In this document: positions 8,271-17,916 of the stretch, one piece after another | Layout of the letters: the number at the start of each line of letters is the position of its first letter | Position numbering within the stretch: position 1 is the first letter of the stretch | Program-made: the position numbers and the translations under genes | The notes under the pieces: generated by a model | Seen by the model: the letters and a program-made list of their open reading frames with translations, nothing else | Told to the model about the DNA's origin: nothing | The model's database searches: none | Source: Nitrospira sp. | Lineage (GTDB): Bacteria; Nitrospirota; Nitrospiria; Nitrospirales; Nitrospiraceae | Direction of reading: 5' to 3' | Assembly (NCBI GenBank): GCA_018242725.1 | Contig: JAFEBI010000019.1 | Coordinates: forward strand, 1-64,000 | Length of the DNA: 64,000 nt

Positions 8271-9976
8271 TCTTGCCCTCCGCGAGGAGCCTCAGACACC
8301 TGAGTAATGGGAGTGTTTGAGACCATTGGGATAGCAAGGTGGTCCGTGGTTGCGGCCGCCCCCTTCACGCTTCTTAACCCTTCATTGCTTTCAGCAACAG
8401 GAACCACGTGCGTAATCCGTGCAATCAACGGGTCCACACCGGACCGGACAACGTCATACAGGTGCATGGGGAAAATACCAAATCCGATGCTGATGGTGAT
8501 CATCATCAGAAGCGGCAATCGATCAACCGTGCCCACTGCGTCATGCGCATGGCTGTACTTTTGATTCATCGGCCCATAGAACAACCCGCGCATCATTTTA
8601 AAGAGGTACGCGAGCGTCAACACGATACCAAGCATGGCCACGATGACCTGAAGGGGGTACTTGTTCCAACTCCCAACGACGATCATGATTTCCGCCACGA
8701 AATTGACGGTGCCGGGCATACCGATCGACGCCATACATCCCACAATAAAACAGCCGGAAATGAACGGCATTTTATTGGAGAGCCCTCCTAACGACGGAAT
8801 GTCACGAGTATGCGTTTGGTCATAGACCCATCCCGCCATCGCGAACAGCATGCCGGTGGCCATCGCGTGCGCAAACATATAGATGACGGCTCCGCTCAGG
8901 CTGATGTAATTCAAGGCCGCCATCCCGAGGAACACATACCCCATGTGGCTTGAGCTCGAATACCCGATCACATACTTCGTGTCTTTCGCATAAAACGCCA
9001 CGAAGCCGCCGTAGATAATGCTGAACATGCACAACACCGCCGCGATCGGCATCAGCTCCCTGGTGGTCTCAGGCAAGATTTCAAAGGCCACCCGAATAAT
9101 CGAAAAGTGTCCGAGTTTCATCAGCACACCGGCATGCAGCATGCTCGTCGCGGCAGGAGCCGCCGCATGGCCAACCGGCGACCAGGAATGCAACGGCCAG
9201 ATGGGAGCGATCGATGCGAATCCAAAAAACACCAGCACCCAAATAATCTTGTCGAGCGTCGTCCCGAGCACCGGGATATTCATGAGGTTGGCTTGCTCTC
9301 GAAGTACCAAGATGTCGAAGGTATTCAGGCCGGAAAACTTATAGATGAGCAAGATCCCCATGAGCGCAGCCACGGCAAAGGCGGAGAGGAACAGGACCAG
9401 CTTCATCGCGGCGTACTCTTTGCTGTTCGATCCAAAATTGAAAATAAACCCGACCGAATCTCTCTGCTTCAACCCTTCGGGGTCCGTCATCTCCAAATAT
9501 TTCTTGGTATGACTACCCCACATGCCCAAGAGCAAATACATCGGGATGACGGACATCTCGTAGAAGAAGTACAGGAAAAAGAGATCGAGGGACATGAACA
9601 CGCCGATGGTGGCGGCCGCCAAGATCAGCAACCAGATATAGAACTCCTTCGCCCGATCCTTGATGTGCCAGGACACGAATATCCCGGCAAACAACAGAAT
9701 GGAGGAAGCCAGCACCAGCGGGGTCCCGATCCCATCAACCCCCAGATACAACGCAATACCCAATTCCTTTGACCAGGCGAACTTTTGGACAAACTGGAAT
9801 CCGCCTTGGACCGTATCATACCCGTAGAAGATATAGAGCGAGGCGGCCAGCGAGACAAACGCCGCGCTCGCTGCAATTCCACGCACGAGCAAGGGTTGCC
9901 GATTGGACACAAAAATCAACGCGAGCGCTCCCGCAAACGGAGCGAAGAGGATATAGAGGAGTGCGTACTCTCCCAT
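8267..9976 (-). CDS. nuoM: second, divergent NuoM subunit
   Basis: A 569-residue proton-pumping-type membrane subunit of complex I, longer than a standard NuoM. It keeps the acidic residue of helix 5 (FFYEMSVIPMY) and a loop related to PFHTWLPDAH, but this reads PLHSWSPVGHAAAPAA, and the following helix has HAGVLMKLG. A hydrophilic insert of about 30 residues follows MYLLLGMWG, and a soluble tail of roughly 50 residues ends the protein. It lies 10 bases after the first nuoM and overlaps nuoN. Clusters with two NuoM genes are known in Nitrospira and are thought to give a longer membrane arm; the divergence suggests the two copies are not interchangeable. Confidence 0.88.
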   Translation of the reverse strand: MGEYALLYILFAPFAGALALIFVSNRQPLLVRGIAASAAFVSLAASLYIFYGYDTVQGGFQFVQKFAWSKELGIALYLGVDGIGTPLVLASSILLFAGIFVSWHIKDRAKEFYIWLLILAAATIGVFMSLDLFFLYFFYEMSVIPMYLLLGMWGSHTKKYLEMTDPEGLKQRDSVGFIFNFGSNSKEYAAMKLVLFLSAFAVAALMGILLIYKFSGLNTFDILVLREQANLMNIPVLGTTLDKIIWVLVFFGFASIAPIWPLHSWSPVGHAAAPAATSMLHAGVLMKLGHFSIIRVAFEILPETTRELMPIAAVLCMFSIIYGGFVAFYAKDTKYVIGYSSSSHMGYVFLGMAALNYISLSGAVIYMFAHAMATGMLFAMAGWVYDQTHTRDIPSLGGLSNKMPFISGCFIVGCMASIGMPGTVNFVAEIMIVVGSWNKYPLQVIVAMLGIVLTLAYLFKMMRGLFYGPMNQKYSHAHDAVGTVDRLPLLMMITISIGFGIFPMHLYDVVRSGVDPLIARITHVVPVAESNEGLRSVKGAAATTDHLAIPMVSNTPITQVSEAPRGGQE

Positions 9977-9986
9977 TGGGAACCTG

Positions 9987-11543
9987 TTACCTTCTTTCGG
10001 TCATACCATTATCGAGTGCGGCAGTCTTCTCGTGATGCAGCCGATCAACCAGGGCTTGAACTGATCCGTTCATGATCTTTAAGAAGGGGGACGGATAGAG
10101 TCCGATCCAGAGAATCATGATAGACAAAGACACCGCAATCACCATCTCTCGCAGTTGCAAATCATTCATCGTGCTCTTGACGGAGCTGCCGAGTGGACCC
10201 AGCATCGATCGCTCGTAATACCACAGGAAGTAGGCCGCACCAAAAATCACCCCGAGCACGGCAACGGATCCAACCCACCATTTGGCCTCAAACGCACCTA
10301 ACAGAATGAGAAACTCGCCGACAAACCCGTTGGTACCAGGCAGTCCGATCGAAGCCAGCCCAATAATCAAAAAGAAGGTCGCGAGCAGCGGCACCTGTTT
10401 TGCCATTCCTCCGAATGCCGCCAACTGGGTCGTCTGTTGACGAGAATACAGAAAGCCCGCAATAAAGAAGAGGCCGGCGGTGCTGAACCCCAAATTGATC
10501 ATCGTCAGCAGACTGCCTTGCAACCCTTGATAGTTCAACGCAAATAACCCCACCACGACAAAGCCGAGATGGCTGACGCTGCTGTAGGCAAGTAGCCGTC
10601 TAAAGTCAGCCTGCACCAATGCCATCCACGCGCCATAGAGAATCGCGCAGAGCCCCAAGGCCACCACGACCATCACAACCATGTCGCTCTTCGATGCATC
10701 CGGCAGCAGTGGAATGCTGAAACGGATGAAGCCGAACGTCCCGAGCTTGAGGCCCGCCAGAACGACCGCCATCCCGATGGGGCCCTCCAAAAGCGCATCG
10801 GGCAACCAGGTGTGGAATGGAAATACCGGAGCCTTGAACGCAAATCCGAGGAACATCAACCAGAAGATAAGGATCTGTTGACTGATGGGAATCGGAACCG
10901 TGAGTAACTCAAGCAGATCGAACGAGTACGCATGATCACTGTGATGGAGAGACGCCCATTGGTGGTAATTGATGTCCAGCAGCGCGATCCCCACGAGCAT
11001 AAACACACTGCCTAAGAGCGTATAGATGACAAACTTCAATGCGGCATAATGGCGTTCGGCTCCCCCGCCCCACAGCTTGATCAGGAAATAACTGGGAATC
11101 AGCATCAGCTCCCAGAACACGAAGAACAGGATCAAGTCCAACGACAAAAATACCCCCATGGTCGTCGTTTCAAGCGCCAGGAGGCACATCATGTAGAGTT
11201 TGACTTGATGTCTGATCGTGTCCCACGAATAGACTACGACCAGGACGGTCAGAAATGCCGTCAGGCCGACGAACAAGACACTGATCCCATCGACAGCCAG
11301 GTGATAACTGATCCCCAATGCGGGAATCCATTGCACCCGCTCGGCAAACTGCATGGCGGCTGACTCGGGGATAAACCGGAGGAGGACAAAAACCGACAGA
11401 GCAAGTTCCACCAGCGCAACCGTGAGGGTTGAGCTTCGGACCGTGTCTTCATCGTCCATAAACCAGAGAACGATGGCTCCGACAACGGGCAGAAAGAGGA
11501 TACAGGAGAGAATTGGAAAACCAGCAGTAAGCTCTTCGAGCAT
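9987..11543 (-). CDS. nuoM: NADH-quinone oxidoreductase subunit M
   Basis: A 518-residue antiporter-like subunit of complex I with about fourteen transmembrane helices. Conserved features include FFVFWELMLIPSYFLI (helix 5 Glu), PVFPFHTWLPDALLEGPIGM, the lysine in VVLAGLKLGTFG, and FRRLLAYSSVSHLGFV. It is the more canonical of the two NuoM copies in this cluster. It starts 25 bases after nuoL and is followed after 10 bases by the divergent NuoM, so all are in one transcription unit. Confidence 0.93.
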   Translation of the reverse strand: MLEELTAGFPILSCILFLPVVGAIVLWFMDDEDTVRSSTLTVALVELALSVFVLLRFIPESAAMQFAERVQWIPALGISYHLAVDGISVLFVGLTAFLTVLVVVYSWDTIRHQVKLYMMCLLALETTTMGVFLSLDLILFFVFWELMLIPSYFLIKLWGGGAERHYAALKFVIYTLLGSVFMLVGIALLDINYHQWASLHHSDHAYSFDLLELLTVPIPISQQILIFWLMFLGFAFKAPVFPFHTWLPDALLEGPIGMAVVLAGLKLGTFGFIRFSIPLLPDASKSDMVVMVVVALGLCAILYGAWMALVQADFRRLLAYSSVSHLGFVVVGLFALNYQGLQGSLLTMINLGFSTAGLFFIAGFLYSRQQTTQLAAFGGMAKQVPLLATFFLIIGLASIGLPGTNGFVGEFLILLGAFEAKWWVGSVAVLGVIFGAAYFLWYYERSMLGPLGSSVKSTMNDLQLREMVIAVSLSIMILWIGLYPSPFLKIMNGSVQALVDRLHHEKTAALDNGMTERR

Positions 11544-11568
11544 GATGATCGTCGGTTTCGGCTATGCC

Positions 11569-13545
11569 CTACATCTGAACAACAAGTTGAACAACCAGGG
11601 CCAGAAGAAAGAGCCCCGCCACAATAATCGCGGCATAGTGGTGCACCATGCCGCTTTGCATTTTTCGCCCCTCTCGAGCAGCGAGGTGGTTCCCATATCC
11701 GATGACATTCAGTCCCGCATAGACGATGTACTTTTCCACCCATGTCGATCCAGACGCACCCCAATCTGCGAGCTGACCCACCCCTCGCACCACACCATCG
11801 ATGATCGTCCGATCAAACCAGTCGAGGATCATTCCGAGGCGTTTCAGAGGCTCGACGAAGAGAAGGTCGTAGAGTTCATCGATATAGTATTTATTCAGCA
11901 GCAAACGATATAAGCCGGAAAACTTCTCGGCCCATCCGTCCGCCGTTACGGGGCTCACAGCATACAGGAAGTGCGCAAGTCCCCATCCCATCAAGGCTAT
12001 GGCAATCGCCACACCCATCAGGAGAATGGTCATTCCACTACTGGCTTCATGCTCAGCTCCAGTTCCAACAACCGGAGACAAAAACCCATGCAACCATCCC
12101 TGTTCGGGAGGGAATCCCAATACCAATCCACCGACTCCTGAAAGAAACGCAAGAACCATCAAGGGTGCGATCATCACCATCGGAGATTCATGCACGTGTT
12201 CCTCGGTATGATGATCCATCCTGGAGGATCCGTAGAAAGTCAAATACGTCAGCCGAAACATATAGAACGACGTCATCAGTGCACCGACTGCCGCCACGCT
12301 ATAGAGCAGATAGTGATGCGTGTTGAATGCGTGGGCCATAATTTCGTCTTTGCTCCAGAACCCCGCCAGTGGAGGAAGGCCCGCAATGGCAATGGTACCG
12401 ATCAGAAAGAGACGATGGGTCCACGGGATGCGTTTACTCAATCCACCCATTTTTTGAATATCCTGTTCCCCTGACAGGGCATGGATGACTGAGCCAGCGG
12501 ACAAAAATAATAGAGCTTTGAAGAAGGCGTGCGTCATGACATGAAATACGGAAGCCGTATAGGCACCGATCCCGCAGCCCAGAAACATGTACCCAAGCTG
12601 GCTCACTGTTGAATAGGCCAAAACACGTTTAATGTCGGTCTGCACCAGGCCTATCGTTGCCGCGAACAGGGCGGTCCCTCCGCCCACGAATGCCACGATG
12701 GCCATAGCGAAGGGAGAAAGATCAAAAATGGCATGATTCCGTACGATCATATAGACGCCAGCCGTGACCATCGTCGCGGCATGAATGAGCGCGCTGACCG
12801 GGGTCGGCCCCTCCATGGCATCAGGCAACCAGGTGTGGAGCGGCAGTTGAGCGGATTTGCCGACCGCACCGACGAGCAGACACAGGGCAATAGCCGTGGC
12901 CATCTCCGGAGACAGCTGGCCAACCTGAGCAAACACTTTTGTATAATCAAGCGTCTTGAAGTTCACAAACACGAGAAAGATGGCGAGTAGAAAACCGGCA
13001 TCCCCGATGCGATTCACAACGAAGGCTTTGGAGGCAGCCTTAGCGGCGGATATCTTATCGTAGTAGTATCCGATCAGGAGGTACGAACAGAGCCCTACAC
13101 CCTCCCAACCGATAAACAACACAAGATAGTTGTTCCCCATGACGAGTAGCAGCATGGAGACCATGAAAAGATTCATGTACGTGAAGAAGCGGGTAAACCC
13201 CTCTTCACCGTGCATATACCCGACAGAATAGATGTGAATCAGAAAACCCACACCCGTCACGACCAGCAACCAGGCACAGGTCAACGAATCAACCAGATAC
13301 GCAAAGTTGATCGTCAAATCTCCGCCGAAAATCCATTGATACACGACGACTTCATGCGATACGCCGTTCCGCAAGACGTCCACAAACACCACAAGCGTAC
13401 ACAAAAAGGATAGGCCGACAGACACCCAGGCCAAACGATGCGCCAGCTCATGTGAATACCGATGGCCAAAGACGCCGTTGACAATGACCGCCATCAGCGG
13501 AAACAGGGGAATCAATTTGATCAGCAGATCGATTGTGTCAGACAC
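11569..13545 (-). CDS. nuoL: NADH-quinone oxidoreductase subunit L
   Basis: A 658-residue distal antiporter-like subunit of complex I. Typical motifs are NNYLVLFIGWEGVGLCSYLLIG, the GKSAQLPLHTWLPDAMEGPTPVSALIHAATMV loop, and DIKRVLAYSTVSQLGYM. The C-terminal part (about 560-658) holds the amphipathic lateral helix and a final transmembrane helix. Translation begins at GTG with AGGA just upstream. A 134-base spacer containing an inverted repeat separates it from nuoK, the widest gap between neighbouring genes inside the cluster. Confidence 0.93.
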   Translation of the reverse strand: MSDTIDLLIKLIPLFPLMAVIVNGVFGHRYSHELAHRLAWVSVGLSFLCTLVVFVDVLRNGVSHEVVVYQWIFGGDLTINFAYLVDSLTCAWLLVVTGVGFLIHIYSVGYMHGEEGFTRFFTYMNLFMVSMLLLVMGNNYLVLFIGWEGVGLCSYLLIGYYYDKISAAKAASKAFVVNRIGDAGFLLAIFLVFVNFKTLDYTKVFAQVGQLSPEMATAIALCLLVGAVGKSAQLPLHTWLPDAMEGPTPVSALIHAATMVTAGVYMIVRNHAIFDLSPFAMAIVAFVGGGTALFAATIGLVQTDIKRVLAYSTVSQLGYMFLGCGIGAYTASVFHVMTHAFFKALLFLSAGSVIHALSGEQDIQKMGGLSKRIPWTHRLFLIGTIAIAGLPPLAGFWSKDEIMAHAFNTHHYLLYSVAAVGALMTSFYMFRLTYLTFYGSSRMDHHTEEHVHESPMVMIAPLMVLAFLSGVGGLVLGFPPEQGWLHGFLSPVVGTGAEHEASSGMTILLMGVAIAIALMGWGLAHFLYAVSPVTADGWAEKFSGLYRLLLNKYYIDELYDLLFVEPLKRLGMILDWFDRTIIDGVVRGVGQLADWGASGSTWVEKYIVYAGLNVIGYGNHLAAREGRKMQSGMVHHYAAIIVAGLFLLALVVQLVVQM

Positions 13546-13562
13546 ACAGTCCTACGTTTTCT

Positions 13563-13679
13563 CAGGATGTTCAGCTAAGCGAGAAGCCCGTCGAAGCCGG
13601 GCCCTACTGCATCCGCTGGGGGTCGCTTTGAGGGCATGGGGCACCGAAAGCAGAACACGATGCCGCTCTCAACATCCTG
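13563..13679 (-). repeat. structured spacer bounded by a 9-bp inverted repeat between nuoK and nuoL
   Basis: CAGGATGTT at 13563-13571 is the exact complement of AACATCCTG at 13671-13679. The enclosed 99 bases are GC-rich and include smaller self-complementary parts. No reading frame covers it, while the neighbouring genes are closely packed. It may be an intergenic repeat element or an RNA structure that tunes nuoL expression. What it is remains unknown. Confidence 0.4.
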
Positions 13680-13982
13680 CTACCACTTCAAAAGGTTCAT
13701 CTCGTCCACATTCGTAGAAATCTTGCTTCGAAACACCACGATGATGATGGCCAGTCCGATTGCTGCTTCTCCGGCGGCAATGGCGATGATAAACAACGCC
13801 ACAAGCTGCCCAGCCATCGATTCGAGATAGTGCGAGAAGGCGACCAGATTAATGTTCGCCGCATTCAACATCACCTCAACGGACATGAGCACGATGATAA
13901 AGTTCCGGCGAATCAGGACACCCAGCAGTCCCGTCATAAACAGAACGGCACTCACAGCGACATACGCCGACAGCGGTATCAT
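13680..13982 (-). CDS. nuoK: NADH-quinone oxidoreductase subunit K
   Basis: A 100-residue membrane subunit of complex I with three transmembrane helices. The conserved acidic residues sit in [18 protein letters not shown] (helix 2) and the third helix has [17 protein letters not shown]. These glutamates are part of the proton path. Length is exactly that of the family. The start overlaps the nuoJ stop in an ATGA junction. Confidence 0.95.
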   Translation of the reverse strand: MIPLSAYVAVSAVLFMTGLLGVLIRRNFIIVLMSVEVMLNAANINLVAFSHYLESMAGQLVALFIIAIAAGEAAIGLAIIIVVFRSKISTNVDEMNLLKW

Positions 13983-14506
13983 CGATGGTCCTGTTCAGCC
14001 TCCAAGGCCTTCGGCGTCTTCGCCAACACGATGGCGCCTATGATCGCTCCAAGCAAAAAAATTCCTACGATTTCAAACTGCAAAAGATGGTCACTGAACA
14101 TCTTGATGCCAACCGCGTAGGTATCTCCCTCTTGCAACACCGCTCCAGCAGGCGCGTTTCCTTTGGCCCCGTCAAACGGCGATCGGAGGAGAAGAAAAAG
14201 TACATACAGAGCCCCTAACGACGACAGCCCGGCAAAGTACGGCGCCGACGCGTGAAAATATCGCTCGTCAGTTTTCAGATTCATCAACATCAGCACAAAG
14301 AGGTAGAGCACCAAGATAGCGCCTACATAGACGATGACCTGGACAGCCCATAGAAACTCAGCATTCAACAGGATGAACAGGCCGGAGACGTGCATGAGTA
14401 AGGCAAGCAGGGATAATGCACAGTGAACTGGGTTGCGCAGGGTGACCGTGAGCACGCCAGCGGCAATGCTCACCAACGCAAAATACGAGAAAAATGCCAA
14501 GACCAT
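13979..14506 (-). CDS. nuoJ: NADH-quinone oxidoreductase subunit J
   Basis: A 175-residue membrane subunit of complex I with five predicted helices. The [23 protein letters not shown] segment is the strongly conserved helix 3 of NuoJ, containing the pi-bulge region. It lies 9 bases after nuoI and overlaps nuoK. It works in the coupling between the quinone site and the pumping subunits. Confidence 0.94.
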   Translation of the reverse strand: MVLAFFSYFALVSIAAGVLTVTLRNPVHCALSLLALLMHVSGLFILLNAEFLWAVQVIVYVGAILVLYLFVLMLMNLKTDERYFHASAPYFAGLSSLGALYVLFLLLRSPFDGAKGNAPAGAVLQEGDTYAVGIKMFSDHLLQFEIVGIFLLGAIIGAIVLAKTPKALEAEQDHR

Positions 14507-14515
14507 ATTATCCGC

Positions 14516-15103
14516 TCAACTCAGATGCTTTGGAGGTGTCTGCGTCGCTTTCGCAACTGATTGCGGGAAGTAGTATCGATACTCACGGCTCTCCTCAAGA
14601 TTCTTTTCTTGATTGTGCGCATACAAATACTTCTTCCCATCCTCGAGATGTCGCTCGCCAATGTCGTACAGGCGCTTTTTATCGAACAGAAGGCTCCGTT
14701 TATCATGAGTTGAGTACTCATACATCTTGGTCATGGCCAACGCATTGACCGGACAGGCCTCGACACAGTAGCCACAGAACACACATTTGGTAATATCAAT
14801 GTAGAATTCGCTGGCATACCGTTGAAGCGGTCGCGTGGTATCTTCGGCGCTGATCACTTTGATGCAATGCGACGGGCAGGCGACTTCACACAAATCGCAC
14901 CCTACACACCGTTCTCGTCCATCATCGTACCGCAACAACCCAAGAGCCCCTCGATGCGCGTCAGGAATCGTGCGGTGCTCCCGTGGATATTGAAACGTCA
15001 TCGGTCGATGGAGCATGTGGCGAAACGTCACTTTCATCGCGTCCCAGATTTCATAGAACAGGGCCGCATGAAGGATCTTTTTCGTCAAGGCAGTGATGCT
15101 CAT
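14516..15103 (-). CDS. nuoI: NADH-quinone oxidoreductase subunit I
   Basis: A 195-residue peripheral subunit of complex I carrying two [4Fe-4S] clusters (N6a, N6b). Both binding motifs are intact: CVGCDLCEVACP and CVFCGYCVEACPVNA. An N-terminal amphipathic helix region precedes them, as usual. It passes electrons from NuoG to NuoB. In most nuo operons nuoH lies between nuoG and nuoI; here only about 40 bases separate them and nuoH is absent. Confidence 0.95.
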   Translation of the reverse strand: MSITALTKKILHAALFYEIWDAMKVTFRHMLHRPMTFQYPREHRTIPDAHRGALGLLRYDDGRERCVGCDLCEVACPSHCIKVISAEDTTRPLQRYASEFYIDITKCVFCGYCVEACPVNALAMTKMYEYSTHDKRSLLFDKKRLYDIGERHLEDGKKYLYAHNQEKNLEESREYRYYFPQSVAKATQTPPKHLS

Positions 15104-15144
15104 CGTAGGCTCCTAGTCATGAGCAAGCAGACATCTTCATCGCA

Positions 15145-17838
15145 TCATACCGATTCAACATTCACCCACATTTGCTTGAACGACGGGACACCGGTCGTAG
15201 GGTCAACGGTCACCGTCATCAAATCTTTTACCGGGGGCTCATTAAAATGCTCAGGAAAAAAGCAGGTACCAGGTGCGACCGACTGATCCGCCTGCACAGC
15301 GATCTGAAGGGAACCACGGTCCGACGTCAGGCGCACCTTCGCACCCTCCTGGAGACCGAGGCTTTCCAAATCTCGCGCATTCATTCTCAGCTTTGCGGTA
15401 TTCGGAGCGATGGTGATCAGGCCGGGCGCCTGAACAGATAGCTTGCCGGAATGCATCAGTAGCTGTCCCATCAACAGGGCAAACGGGCGAGTTGGCGCAT
15501 TAACTTCAGGAGTTGCCTGATACCGCTCTCCAACCTTGGTCGCATACTCTCTGGATAAGTATGGGTCGAGCGTCGGCGTTGCTTTGCGAGGTTGACCAAG
15601 ATTGTAGTACCCGGGAAGCAGTTTCATGACCTCGCTTTGGATATCATTTGCGGACTGATAATCCCATTGGCATCCCATGGCATTGGCTAGAGCGGTCATG
15701 ATATGCCAATCAGGCAAGCTCTCGCCTCGCGGATCCATGGCTTGGCGGACACGAAGGACCCGCCCCTCAAAATTCGTAAAGGTGCCGTCCTTCTCCGCAT
15801 AGGTGCAAGCCGGCAGCACAAAATGCGCTAGCTTCGCCGTGTCAGTCAAGAACGGATCTTGGACAACCAATAATTCAAGCCGCTCAAGCCCCGCTCGGAC
15901 TTCCATGGAGGCTGGAAGGGTGGCCAAGGGATTTTCTCCCAGGATGTACAACGCCTTGATCTGTCCGGTCCGACACCGCTTCAAGATTTCAATGAGATGT
16001 GCGCCCGAGCTCGGAGGAGGGAGCACCGTGTCCCAAGCCTTGGCGAAACGTTCTCGCACCTCCGGATCACCATACCGCCCCTGTCCCGGGAGAAACTCAG
16101 CAGCCGTACCCATATCAACAGCCCCTTGCTCATTGGGCTCTTCCGTCACCGTACTCACGCCACACCCCGGTTGTCCGAGCTTTCCGGTAATCCAAGCAAG
16201 ATCCATCAACTTGAGCACGTTGTGATAACCGTTCGTCCGTCGGACAATTCCTTCCGCGCACAGAATGATCGACCGTGGCGATTCGGCAAACAGTCCGGCA
16301 ATTTCCCTGAAGACTTCACTGGACAATCCTGTCTGAGCCGTCAATTGTTCCATCGACAGACTTGCCACCGCCTTCTTGAGCGCCTCAAAGGCTTGTGGAT
16401 ACTTTCCCACGGCCGCTTCATCCACCACATCCAGTTCAATCGTCGCTTTCACCAACCCATCGATCACTGCTCCTTCTGTCCCGGGCTTGATCAAGAACGG
16501 ATGGGAGGCGAGCTTGCTCATATTCGTAACGGCACTGTCGAACGTCACCACCTGGGCCCGATACACACGCACCGCTTCTTTAATGCGCACCGCCGTGAGC
16601 GGATTCGTCTCCGTAATATTGGAACCGATCACGATAATCGCCTTCGCCTTCGTCAGATCTTCCCAATCGTTAGAGGCTCTCCCCTGGCCGATGGCGTGTT
16701 TGGACGCTAATACAAAATTCATATGGCCGTAGCGCGCACTACTATCAAGCTGGTTCGTTCCAAACGCCGTGCGCATGAGCTTTTGAAATAGATACAGCTC
16801 TTCATTGGTACACCGGGCCGTCACAAGGCCAGCGATGGCATCGGGACCGTGCTTGCTTTTAATTTCAGCAAATCGATCGACAAGCGCGTGCATGGTCTCC
16901 AGCCATGGCTTTTCAACCAAGCGCCCGCTTTCACGAACCAATGGGTGCACGAGCCGACTTTGACTATCCAGCGACTCGAAGCCAAACCGCCCCCGCACAC
17001 ACAGCCCGCCGTGCCCTTTGGCCGTATCGGATCGATCACCCCACTTATTCTTCCAGGACAGCGGCGATGTGACCCGGACAACTTCTTCGTCTTTGGTTTC
17101 CAAGTACATCTGGCAACCATCGCCGCAATAATTGCAGGTGGTGGTCGTCTTTTTCATCTGCCATGGCTTATACAGATACTTGGAAAACTTGTTTGTGATC
17201 GCACCGACAGGGCAGACCGCCAAACAATCCCCGCAGAACTCGCAATTGAGGGGGAGATCCCCTTTGGGGACGACCTGGTTGAATCCTCCCTTCTTCATGA
17301 ATTGCAAGGCATCGATCATTAAGACATCCTTGCAGACATTGATGCATTCCGCACAAGCAATGCACCGATTCATATTGAAGTCGAGAACCGGGCTCCGCGT
17401 ATCTTCGGGAATGAACTTTTGTTTGGCATTGGCGAGGTTGGTCACGCCGTGCTGGAAAGCCATATCTTGCAATTCGCAATGGCCGTCCGCATCGCACACC
17501 GGACAATCAAGGGGATGCACGGACAGGTGCTTCTCAACGGCTTTCTTGCGGGCGAGGAAGAGATCCTCTCCTTCGGTACGAATCACCATCCCGGCTGCTG
17601 CCTTCGCCGTGCAAGATCGGACAGGAGCTTTTTTCCCTTCTTGCATCACAAGGCACATCCCGCAGGAACCAAACGGGTCGAAGGTGTAGTGGTAACACAT
17701 CGCCGGGATGATCTTCCCCGTCATGGAGATGACATCGTAGAGCGACACCCCATCCTTTGCAGTGACGGTTTTTCCATCAATGCTCAGTTCAATGCTTGTG
17801 GCTTCAACGTCGGGATTGGTTGCTGGCTTTAGTCCCAT
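15145..17838 (-). CDS. nuoG: NADH-quinone oxidoreductase subunit G
   Basis: An 897-residue electron-transfer subunit of complex I. Iron-sulfur ligands are visible in order: a [2Fe-2S] site (C48, C59, C62, C76), a His/Cys [4Fe-4S] site (H108, C112, C115, C121), two ferredoxin-type motifs (C159-C169 and C199-C209), and a further cluster site of the molybdopterin-type domain (C235, C238, C242 and the Cys of GGLCVRG). The rest is the molybdopterin-oxidoreductase-like fold. The two extra ferredoxin motifs are intact. Start at ATG with GGAG seven bases upstream. No nuoE or nuoF lies beside it, so its electron partner is not shown by the window. Confidence 0.93.
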   Translation of the reverse strand: MGLKPATNPDVEATSIELSIDGKTVTAKDGVSLYDVISMTGKIIPAMCYHYTFDPFGSCGMCLVMQEGKKAPVRSCTAKAAAGMVIRTEGEDLFLARKKAVEKHLSVHPLDCPVCDADGHCELQDMAFQHGVTNLANAKQKFIPEDTRSPVLDFNMNRCIACAECINVCKDVLMIDALQFMKKGGFNQVVPKGDLPLNCEFCGDCLAVCPVGAITNKFSKYLYKPWQMKKTTTTCNYCGDGCQMYLETKDEEVVRVTSPLSWKNKWGDRSDTAKGHGGLCVRGRFGFESLDSQSRLVHPLVRESGRLVEKPWLETMHALVDRFAEIKSKHGPDAIAGLVTARCTNEELYLFQKLMRTAFGTNQLDSSARYGHMNFVLASKHAIGQGRASNDWEDLTKAKAIIVIGSNITETNPLTAVRIKEAVRVYRAQVVTFDSAVTNMSKLASHPFLIKPGTEGAVIDGLVKATIELDVVDEAAVGKYPQAFEALKKAVASLSMEQLTAQTGLSSEVFREIAGLFAESPRSIILCAEGIVRRTNGYHNVLKLMDLAWITGKLGQPGCGVSTVTEEPNEQGAVDMGTAAEFLPGQGRYGDPEVRERFAKAWDTVLPPPSSGAHLIEILKRCRTGQIKALYILGENPLATLPASMEVRAGLERLELLVVQDPFLTDTAKLAHFVLPACTYAEKDGTFTNFEGRVLRVRQAMDPRGESLPDWHIMTALANAMGCQWDYQSANDIQSEVMKLLPGYYNLGQPRKATPTLDPYLSREYATKVGERYQATPEVNAPTRPFALLMGQLLMHSGKLSVQAPGLITIAPNTAKLRMNARDLESLGLQEGAKVRLTSDRGSLQIAVQADQSVAPGTCFFPEHFNEPPVKDLMTVTVDPTTGVPSFKQMWVNVESV

Positions 17839-17916
17839 TGTTCTTCTCCGTGAAAGGAAAAACGTGAACCGTAAAATAAAACCCTGATTTTACTTTTCAC
17901 ATCTCACGCTTCACAG

